DNA of 64,000 nt, from NCBI GenBank assembly GCA_022495005.1, contig JAGYXB010001862.1:1116001-1180000 (forward strand), read 5' to 3'. Position numbers and translations under genes: made by a program. The number at the start of each line of letters is the position of its first letter. Position 1 is the first letter of the stretch. This DNA comes from Rhyacophila brunnea. Its lineage: Eukaryota; Arthropoda; Insecta; Trichoptera; Rhyacophilidae. The notes below the pieces were generated by a model, which had not been told where the DNA came from, searched no databases, and worked only from the letters and a program-made list of their open reading frames with translations. Shown one piece after another: positions 23,301 through 35,300 of the stretch.

Positions 23301-26300
23301 TGCCCAATTACAAAAATGTGGAATATAAGTTTCTTGGTCTATAGATTTATAAAATTAGGTACATATATGTGTTCAATATTATCTCACAATGTCATATAAG
23401 TACGATTTTACTGTTAATGAGTTAAATTACCTAAAAATTTTGTACATACGGTATCATATCTTAGGAGCCAATTCACTGTTTGTAGATAACTACTTAACTA
23501 TAATATTTATAACAGAAACCTTAAATTCATAATACCGAAAAGCCGAATGTCTATAAACATCCGATACTGAAAAACCTGAAATTACGTTTCCCCGAAACTG
23601 TTATTTTTGAACATACGCTACACTGGCTCTCGGTCACATATATTTATTAGGTTTTCTCTTTCATCATGTTACTTACCAAGATTTTCTGAATAAGTAGTGT
23701 AATGAAGCGGAAAATTCTTGTTTAGGAAAAATAATAATATTTAAGTAGGTAGGTAGGTAGGTACTTACCTCGAATTCGTCACAATGCATATTATCGTTTA
23801 ATCCAATTGTTTACATAATTTTCCTACTTGGTGGTAAAATACTAAATAGGTAACTTCATCAACCTAGATAGGTTTGGGATCATTTAGAATATACCTAATT
23901 TTTTTCCCGGTCGAATTCAAATTAAGAAGTCACACCGGGTTGTCAATATGTTTTCACGACTGTTTTGAATGTGACGGAAAATATTTTATTAATAAGCCTA
24001 ATATATTTTTATTTGAAAAGCATTTATAAGCCGGACCGACCTTTCATCTGTGACGTTTGTTCAATTTTGAATATTCACGTTTATGATAATTATTGTGGCA
24101 CATGTCAATATATCATGTGTCGGAAATTATATACGAATATAAATGTATTTTAATAAAATTAACTGATCTGAAGATTAAAAAGTAATACAAGAGAAATAGG
24201 TAGAGATACCTACCGACCACGGATTTTGTCACATTAAAATGATATTTCAATGAAATTAATTAGTCGCCCGTCAAACTGTTTTTAACATAATAAGTTGTAT
24301 TTATTTAATCACCACATTCGTATTATTATATACAGGTTCCTTATTTTTTGTATTTTATTTTATTATTGATTACCACGGTTTTGATTTTTTAACACATAGG
24401 TAGGTAAGTCTAGCAGTGGTAGCCTTTATTTATATTTTTAATTAGTAGGTAGGCACACTAAAATAACTATTAATTAAATAAATATAAGAATGATACTAAA
24501 TTTATTATTTGAAAACCCTATTTCCGGCTAGAAATTAAATAGGTAGGTACATACTTAAAGAGAATTCAGTTATCCCACCTACGTTGGGAAATGTTAGGAT
24601 ATAAATCTGTATATTGTTTTAAATTTTAAATGTACACTCGTATATTGCAATATTACAAATTATAGCGAACGTCTATATAAGCATCTTCCTCCAGTTACTC
24701 TAGTAGGTAGGTACCTACAATAAATATTTATTTTCCTGATTTTATGTAGTTACCTATGCATGTAGGGGTACCTACCTATATTGGTAGGTACTTGCATTAT
24801 TACTTATTAAATAAGTATAAACAATTATGTGTAAAGTCGTTTATTATTATTATCATGTATTTATATAGACTTTCAGCATAAACACCGACGGCTGATTTTT
24901 CAGTCATATATTTATGAATGTATTACATACCAATAAATTATTATAATATTATATATACAACATAATAATATTCTTTAAAATCTTGCTTTTATCGGAACAA
25001 TAACAGAAAAAACTAATTTCCCCAAATAAAATTTAACTTTGACTAGCTTTAAATTTGACTAGCAGCGCCATCTGTTAGCGAGTAGCTTGACTATCCGAAG
25101 ATTCACACCAATTTGAGAATTTTTTCAATTTATTTTATGATAATAAATATTCTTATTATAAAATATAAACAATACATATAAATGTAGACATGCTGTATTT
25201 AAAAATAAATATTTATTATTTTTATAAATATTCCAAAATTTAAAAATCAAATTGTATTTAGAATGGGTTTTAATATTTTTCTACTAAGATAGGTACAACA
25301 TGCCACAAAATAATATACTTTCAAATAGAGACTAGGTATCTACCTATAGGCACTCTATATAAACTATGTTCAATCAATCGATATGTTTAGGGAAAAAAAT
25401 CAAAAAAATATCCATCTACCTATCTATTTCATCTTTGGGGTTCGCTGTGCTTGCAACTGAACCATTCTGATTCTCTATTTTGTAGTTAGTATAGAAAGGT
25501 TGAGACTTATATTATCTGTTTTACCATGGGTTCAAGAATTCTAGATTGATGAAAATTATTCTTCAGTAAAATTCCTAATATCCTACTGTAGGTGTACATT
25601 ACACACGTAGTCCGGATCATAATATCTACACCTCAAAAACTTTAGACTTGTACTTTATTTCGGTATATACCTAAAGTAGCTCAATGTCATTGATTGACGC
25701 TTAAGAATCGAACTAACAAGTGAGTTAATAATCGAACTAATTAATATGCTGACAAGTAGGTATATTGACAAAGTAGGCTGAGCATTCGCCTTCGTCGATT
25801 CGATATAAACAAAAAGGATTTCAAGTTAAATGCATATTAAAATAAGAAATATATTAAAACTAATACCTACGATTATTAAAAAATCGAATATCTTGATTCT
25901 AGCTGATAACATTCAATGCTAAATAAAATCATAAAATACTATTGAATAATAAGGTGAAATCCGTCAACGTATGCCTAATATATATATTTTTTGTAATTGT
26001 AAATTTAATTTAAAAGATTTTTTCCTTTTGATATTTTCAAGTAGGTGCCTTGCCTTCGTAAGACTTAAAAAAATAGGTACAATCAGACTATATGATTTGG
26101 ATTCTATCGCTAGTAGCTGGGTAGGTAGGTACCTACATACTTAAATAAGATCTTCTCTAACATGGTGAACTGACTTGCTTTTTTTCCTTTTTTCACAGGA
26201 GAAAGCTCTGGATCGGGATCAGAAGAAGAAAGCATCAGAACGAGTAGTGAGCTTCCCGCATACATGCAGCACCAACATAGATTGCAGCAGGAGTGCGATG

Positions 26301-29300
26301 ACGCTCCTGTTGCCGACAGCCTGGAAGAAGAAGCCATGCCCTCTGACCCAGAGGACATGATCGTCTCCGGGGATGAGGATATGGATGAACCGGAACCTGA
26401 CGGCGACGGGGAAGCGGACGGCGAATGCGATGCAGGCGGTAAAAGACTCGAGCAAGTTCGCAGGCATAGGCAAGACGCAGAAAATAACAACAGCCTCGAA
26501 GAGGGAGAATCGGATACCCCACCTGGACCAAACGTACCATTCCCATTTCCCGCAGCGAGTCACGTCACTCTTGAAGCGCTTCAAAATACAAAAGTCGCCG
26601 TTGCACAATTTGCTGCCACTACCATGGCAAATAATTCAGACAATGAAGCGGCTCTCCAAGAGCTAGCGGTGTTGCAGAGTACTTTATTTACGCTGCAACA
26701 TCAACAAGTATTCCAGCTGCAGCTGATTCAACAGCTACAGAACCAACTTTCTTTGAATAGACCAAAAGACGATGGACCCCCCACGCCGCCACCGCCAGAA
26801 GCGCCGACGATCGCTCTCGTTCCGCGACTTTTGCCTCCTCCCCCGCCAACGCCTTCGCCTCCGAGGATTCAAATACCCACTCGGGAACCGACGCCCGTCC
26901 GATTTGACGCCGTTCCGTCCTTGCCGGCGTCGCAAGCTGTCCCGCCGTCGCATCCGCATCCACATCCGCACCCGCACCCCGTTCCTGTCAAATTGGAACC
27001 GATCTCGATACCGAAACCCCCGACGCCGACTCCTCCCTCGATGTCAGCTCATCCGTACAGCTCGATCTCTTCGTCATTTTCTTCAACAATAATCACAAAT
27101 AATGATCCTCATCCATCTCCAAACGAACCTAACACCTTGGAGATGTTACAGAGACGAGCGCAAGAAGTGCTGGATAATGCTTCACAGGGTTTACTGGCCA
27201 ACAATTTGGCAGATGAACTCGCCTTCCGAAAATCTGGAAAGATGTCCCCTTACGATAGCAAGTCAGGCGGAAGAAACGAGCCGTTTTTCAAGCACAGATG
27301 TCGCTACTGCGGCAAGGTGTTTGGCAGTGATTCCGCTCTGCAGATCCACATCCGCTCCCACACAGGTGAACGACCTTTTAAATGTAACGTCTGTGGCTCG
27401 CGCTTCACCACAAAGGGCAACCTCAAGGTGCACTTTCAGCGTCACACGGCTAAGTTCCCGCACGTAAAGATGAATCCTAACCCGATACCGGAACACTTAG
27501 ATAAATACCATCCCCCGCTGTTGGCTCAGTTGTCACCGGGGCCGATGCCCGGAATGCCCCCCCACCCGATGCCCTTCCCGCCCGGTGGAGCGCCTTTCCC
27601 GCCTGGCCTGCCGCTGTACCGGCCACCCCCCCGCGACCTCGTTCCGCCGCGACCCCTAGCCGATAAACCTGCGCCGCTACATCCGCTGTTCGCCCTTCGG
27701 GACGAGCAAGATTTGCCGGCCGACTTAAGTAAACCTCCGCCGTCGAGTCCACCGAGAATGCCTTCCGAAGATCGGTTTAAGATGGAACCGCGGGATGAAG
27801 AGCGGCCGCGGGATAGAAGTTTTGACGAAAGTGACCGAGTGACGCCTAAACAGGAACCTGAGATGGAGCGAGAATTGTCGGAGCCCGACCGGGAGCCGGA
27901 GAGATTTCCTTCCCCATCACCTTACGACGAGTGCAGCACAGACTCCAAATACAGCAGCGAGGATATGCAAGGAAGGGAGAGTCCTGATGAAAAACGCGAC
28001 CCCGATCAGCCGGAGAACCTTTCAAGTAAGACATCATCGATAACAGGATCTTTTTCGATACCGGCAGGGCGGCGTTTGCCGTTTTCTTTTCCGTTCCCCT
28101 ATAACGCCTCCCCTCCCAGTAGTGCTTCATCAGGAAGCTTTTCCGTTTTTCACGCCCCTGGCCTGCCCGGACACATCGAGGCGGACCCAACCAAGGATCC
28201 GATCGTCTATAACTCCCTCCTACCCCGCCCGGGAAGCAACGATAATTCATGGGAAAGCTTAATAGAGGTGACCAAAACTTCTGAGACTAGTAAGCTACAG
28301 CAAATGGTCGATAATATCGAAAACAAATTGACTGATCCTAACCAATGTGTCATATGCCAAAGGATTTTATCTTGTAAGAGCGCACTTCAAATGCATTATA
28401 GGACACATACGGGAGAGAGGCCTTTTAGGTGTAGAATATGTGGTAGAGCATTCACTACTAAAGGTAATCTCAAAACGCATATGGGAGTCCACAGAATGAA
28501 ACCGCCAATGAGAGTTCTGCATCAGTGTCCAGTTTGTCATAAAAAGTTTACAAATGCGCTCGTGTTGCAGCAGCATATCAGACTGCACACAGGCGAGCCG
28601 ACCGACCTCACACCGGAACAAATACAAGCAGCTGAGATTAGAGATTCTCCAGGAATCGGTGGCTTTCAGGGACATCCTTTGCATCCTTTTTTACCGCACG
28701 GCTTCCCGATGCCAGGGCGGCCGCCCCCTGGTTTTCCTGATTTAGATGAAGACTTTAGCGAAGATGGTGTGACAGACAGAGACGATTTCGACGACGATTC
28801 TGACCGACAGGGATCTATCGATCCCGGAGAAGTAGATACGCCTTCATTTTCAACGTCGCTGGCGGCTCTTGAAAACCAAGTGCGAACGATAACAACCATG
28901 GCATCCCACCTTTCAGCGTCTGATGTCAGTTTGTCATCGGAGAACCTGCGAACGTCCACTCCCGCTCCGGGACCGCAGTCGCCGAGAGGGTCGACTCCTT
29001 CGACGCCGCCCCCGGCGCTAGATTTGACACCGCGGCCTCAGATGTTTGCTGACTTCCCGTCTTTCTCCGCGCCGATGTCACCGCAAGCGATGTCAGGAAC
29101 TGGGGGCGCTCTCGCTTCTCTGACGAACTCCATGCTGAGCGGAGCACCTTTCGGCCCGCTCGGCCTGGCAACGGGCCCCGCAGGTAGGCGATACCGGAGC
29201 GCCTGCCCGACCCGAACCGACCTCTTCGGGGTTCGCGGGGTCCGAGCGCCCCCACCATATGCGGCTCGCGGCCCGACGGGGTCGGTTGCTAACCTCAAGA

Positions 29301-32300
29301 TACCGGGCAGGCCTCAATCCTTCCCTTTCCCACCCACTCGACATCCACTTAAGACATTTTTTAATGGAAGATTTAGTTAATCTTCTACATTTAGGTATAT
29401 TTAGAAATGAAGAAATGTTTTTTTTTCGTTCCGAAAATAAAATCGGGTTTATACCGAAATAAGTTCTTATCAAACTAATTGCTATCATCAAACTAACTAA
29501 CTGAACTCAAAGTCACCCAAGTACCCAATAACAATTAATATTTACGATAATACACAATGATATTATGATATTTTATTCACATATTATGTAAGTACTCTAA
29601 AAAAGGATTAATAAGGTGCCTTTCTTCTTAACTAAAATATCAACGGCTACGGCCTGTAGGCTATTATAGGTATCTAGACATCTTACATAAATAACTCAAT
29701 ACCAGGAATAATGAATAACTACTATTTTTGGCAGTTAATTGAAACTTCTAGGAAAGAATGGGTTTTAACTTTATTCTTTTTTTGAAAAGTGCATTCGGAA
29801 TCTCACGCGCATTGTGATTGCGTCGAATCCGTCGGAGCGAAAATAAAATGGGAATAGTTGGAGGGCAGTGACGCGGAGGAAGAAAAGCGCAGTGGAAAAA
29901 ACCGGACGCCCGCGAGCCGTCGCTGGCAGCCTACCAAATACCACATCGATCGCTCATAATAATAATGTGCCAATGAAAAATATCTTCCTAGGGCCATCTT
30001 TGGTACAAAGTTTCAACGAAATTGATGGTTGGAGTTTTCATCCGTCGCGTTATTTATTTCGTTAACTCTTGCAGTATCAATTAATTAATACAGTTCGTAT
30101 TATTGTTAATCAAGTAAAAATAGCCATCACGAATATATAAATCAAAATCAACGGCGCGTAATCAATGCCAGCGACATGAATGTGTATTGGGTAACCGATA
30201 CATAAAAAGAAGTATTTTTTTAGCAAGTAGATAATATCTGATTTTGAAATGATTTAAATTAATCAACGTGGTTATTAATATACCTCAGCAATAAACTTAT
30301 GACAATAGGTAACATTCTACTATATTTTTTTAATTATTTATCTTAAACACAGCTTAAAATTAGCAATGGCGAATTAGTACTATCAATAGCCTCGTGGCCA
30401 AACTGATTTTAATGCCCCTACGTAAGAAAATATAAATAATAATAATGCGAACGGCAACAAATTCCTCATGTTAAAATTAAGGTGCCGGTTTCTAAAAAGT
30501 ACTGAACATTATTTAATTTAGTTAAAAATACCCACCTACGAAAAGGTATCAAAACTTTTTTTTTATTTCACTTAACTCGCAATATTCCGTACCTCTTTAA
30601 TTTTTGTTCATTGCGAATATTTAACGTAAAAAAGACCCTAATAATATGTGTGTCGATATTTTTCACTAACTGGAAAGACGTGCAACATGGTCATATTCAA
30701 CAATAATATTGATTAATTGTACTTATATCTGCACAGAACTAATTAAACAAATTGTATAAATTACAACGAATATTAAATAGGTATCTTATATTTTTATTTA
30801 TTTTCGACTCGAGCAACGCTATAAATATACCAACATAATATTACGTAGTCAGCTCATTACAATATAAAATAATATACTTATTGGTATAGCTGCCGATACT
30901 GACAGATAATTAATAGTAATTTATATTCTTGGAGAGCATGGAAGCACTAGCTACTGTGGCGGACATCTCCTGAAGGATAATCCACCACTGACAATTAAGT
31001 ACACATACTCACTTTGGCACTTATATACATACTGTGTGTATGTATTTGATTGCATTCTTTTAAATGTCACATTGTTATTTTAATGACCAAAATAAATGTA
31101 GATATACTTAACACGAAACAATGAAAAATGTAATGAAAGAATTAAGCGAATGCGTCTCGTATCGTCGGGCATTTTGACAAAAAAAATCTTCAACTTGTCC
31201 ATCGCTTCAGATTGTCTTCCAGTACATGCGCAAGGAACGTCAATTACCATCGACGAAAAACGCTTTTAACGAACGTGAACAGCGTAGTTCACATTTTCCC
31301 TCAAATTAATCACGTTCTCAAAATATTTCTTACCACTCATGTCACATTTATGGCGTTAAATGACGATTAAAATATTTCCACATCGAAACTTTCCACAAAT
31401 AAAAAGAAACCATAAACGACTTGCATAATAATATTAAAACTCAACAGTAAATAAATAATAATAAACATAATTAGTGGCCTACACCGAGAAAATAAAATGA
31501 CAAAGAATAAAATTTGTATAGGTACAACTTTCAAATATGATTGTTGCCGCGAATTTATTTATAAGTATGATATAGTATGGAAAATAGTTAAGGGTGTTGC
31601 CATTCAATTTTAAAACGAGTAGGTATATAAAACTTTAAATAAATTATCAATAAACCGTAACGTATCTAGAGAAAATGCGGCCTGCGTGTTTTGTGATTAA
31701 TTTCATTGATATTTCGAAAACGGTGGTGATAATAAGGCGGTAGGCAACAAAAGGTCCGTTCAAAAGTAAATAATACTTATCCAGTATTTGCATTCTTTCC
31801 TAAATTTTCCACATGTATGCAATGCGATTTTCTTGGATAACAGATGCCATAGTACCTACAATAAAATATCATAATAAATATAGGTACATTTTCTATTTGC
31901 AACGTTTTCCCGATATTAGCTATTTTGTATGGGTGTGTCTTTTGTTGAAAAATGAATAATTATATCCAAATAACTTTACTACGTATTCGCATATTATAAA
32001 CGATTTTTATAAAACCATGTCTAGTAGAAATAGGTACATAATACTTGTACTTCCGTATAAGACATATATGTTTATATAATAGTAATAGGTATGGGAAAAA
32101 AACATTTCTTCATCTAACATGAGCTATAGATAGTTGAGATATATAATCCAAAGATATTGAATAAAACCTTCTTCTATTGACATCGAGCCTAAACATAATA
32201 TGAAAATGAGACAAAAAGGAGCACTAGAACATCTCATTTTCATATAAACTCTGAAACGATAGAATGCTTTCATATTTTGTTGCACACAAAAATGAAACCA

Positions 32301-35300
32301 AACTGGAACTTTTTTCAGCGATTTTATAGGGAAACTACAGAAGGCTCCATCTGGAAGGAAATTCAACATTTTTGATGTAGTTCTATAATTTCTTAAATAT
32401 GAAAAATATTGCTAAGTTTTTTTTAATAATCTACTGTGAAATGAGATACATATAACGATACGAAATAACTGTTACAATCTACTTATAAATAAATATTCTA
32501 TTCGTATGTGCTTTGTATTGTTGTCCATGGAGGACAAAGTGTTGCAAGCAATAGTAGATAATTTTGGTTGATTGTACGAAATGTAACAACGATTGAACAA
32601 TTATTATTATGACCAATGCTTACAATATTATTTTTTCTACGTATTATGAAATAAGAATGATAATGATATAGTTGCATATTTAAAAAAACTGAAGATTGAT
32701 AGTTGTTACTAAAAATTATTACAATTACATGCAAATGAAAAAAATCTCACGAATAATAATTAGCTGAAAAATTACCTATGTTCATTTTAATTAATTCATG
32801 TTCTGTTAATTTTCCAGAGCATTTCTTAATTTAAGACATTTCATTTTGTTTAAATTGGATTAGGAAATATTCGATTTTGATGAGTAGTTATCGATTACTC
32901 GGAAAATGTGGCTAATTTGAATTTCGTTTTATGGTACAGTGCGCGGCAACACAACCTGCAACATCTGCTACAAGACTTTCGCCTGCCATTCCGCCTTAGA
33001 GATCCACTATAGAAGTCACACCAAAGAAAGACCCTTCAAATGCAATGTCTGTGACAGAGGATTTTCCACCAAGGTTGGTTGATTTCTTACCTAAAACTTA
33101 TTCCCTAATCTTATCGATAGTTTCTAATAATTATACCTGCATTTGTCTTATTCACGTTCATTTGAACTTTCATAATGTACACAAAAGTTTTATTATTTAT
33201 CATTTTAATTGCATTTTCATTTGAAAAAATGTTTTATCAACAATTTTATATATCAATATTGCTAACAAAGTTAAAAATCAAAACAGGTCATATCCAATTA
33301 TACACATAACGAATTGACGTATTTCTCAGACTTATTTCAATTGAGAAAACGTTGGTTTATTGTAAAATAAAATAATACATACTCGTATATTATAATAATT
33401 ATATAAGTGCATACTTTAATGTTATTTATTACCTTAAACTAACATAATATAACATTGTTTTTCGTAAATTTCGATTTAACGGATACGTCCTGTTTTGATC
33501 ATTGTGTGAATCTGAAGTTATTTTAATAATATCAAGACATTGTTTTAAAAGTGCTAACTATGTATGTATTCCCCAATAAATGTGACCTCAATATCGTATA
33601 ATTATGTGTATTTGCGTGTATACCGATGTGTTTATTGTTTTACGATATTAGCTATAATTTTTTCGCTGTTACATGTGTAAAAAAACCCAAAACCCCATCA
33701 GATAACACTTACTTCATCTATGGTTTGTTTAACCATACAATTCTCTTTAGGTGTCGTTCATGCATATTTAAATTAATTATTACTTACTTCCCGACTAAAT
33801 AATATAAGGAATGAGTCAAAAGGATCTTAAAATTTCTCAAAATTATATTCTCAATATCTTAAAACTGAGGTGAAGAATTAAAAATAAATCAAAATATTCA
33901 TTGGTTGTTTATGTATGTAGGTACAGGTATAAAAATATTGTTTTTTCTTTAAATAATATACTAAATGAACTGTCGGCTAAAATTAAATTGACTGGTTCTT
34001 TTGCAATTAGGTATTTGATTAAATTTTATATTTGAGTTACAAATAAATTAATTGTATCATTAATTTATTTATATTACAAAATAAACTTTTGTAAATATAA
34101 AACAGAGCCTACACGTCAAATCTTCAAGGCAGACTACCAATTACTCCAGGTGTCTTGACATACTGAGCACATTAAAATTTTATGGTGCAATTACAAAATG
34201 CATTTGTCTGGAGCGCGAGTTGCTCACAGATAGAAAATTACTTCTGACGGACGCGTGGCATAACGACTAGACTATTTTTTAATCAAATGAAAAGGATATA
34301 ACTGAACTCGCTAATAATAAAAGTGTCGTGAATAAACGTTAAAGCCATAAGTTTTAGAAACATCTTCAATAAATTTAATGAAGGACTCACACCTTCATAA
34401 TTACTATAAAATTAAATACTTAAGTACTTAAAAATACCTGTTTAGATAACAGCCCACCGTCTACATTAAATTTATAGATCTTTTTTTAGAGAAGTTTTAT
34501 ATGTAGAAATGTTTACCTATTTATAGATATATATAATAATTATATTAAAAAAATCAGAAAGGGCACAACGATACAAATGGCCCGCATTTTAGAAAACTTT
34601 AGTTTTGTCATTCAAATATTCTTGTGTACACACAATATAACGGTGTTCATAGTAGCAACCTAGTATAAAAATGGCAGCTAGGACTGCATTTTGTGGTCGA
34701 TATGACTATGAATGTGGAATTTCTTATAATGTCTTTAGTTTTATGTAATTAGTACCTACCTAATTATTATAAGATATAATAAATTCCAATAAATTAAATG
34801 TTTTAAAAAGCAAAAAATGAATTATAAGAAGATAACTATGTTAAAATTTAAGAAGTTTATATTGTTATGGTGTACCTATTCCTAAATGTTGTATAGTATT
34901 AATAACCATAATCCATTTAGTAGAATGTAGTAGATGTAGTATTTTGGAGCATTGTCTAAAACTAAATGTTTGTTGTTGTTTTCCTCGTTTCAGAGCAGTG
35001 GCGGCGGATGCTTGTGCCAGGGGCGAACCGGTGCCCCAAGACGCCCCTCCAAGCCGCAGTTCGCCACTGCTTTGAACCCATGGAGCCCCTTCTCTTTCCC
35101 GGTAAGGGTCAGTCCTTGCCGACCAAAAAATAATATTTACGGAATACTCTATTCCCTCCCCGGGGAAACACTGACGTCATGATATCTCTCTGCTTACAGG
35201 GCAACATGAAACAGCACATGCTCACGCACAAGATCCGGGAATCTGGTGAACCTATTGAGCCAGAGATCCAGGACCAACCGCCGAAGAGGTCGCCGCCCGA

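Noticed and set aside
23965..24153. An N-terminal C2HC finger exon of spalt
   Set aside because: The cysteine pattern lacks the expected histidine and there are no phase-1 splice sites around it.
26110..29491. Minus-strand and alternate-frame open frames across spalt exon 2
   Set aside because: They are shadows of the GC-rich zinc-finger exon. Only the plus frame has C2H2 motifs and fitting splice phases.
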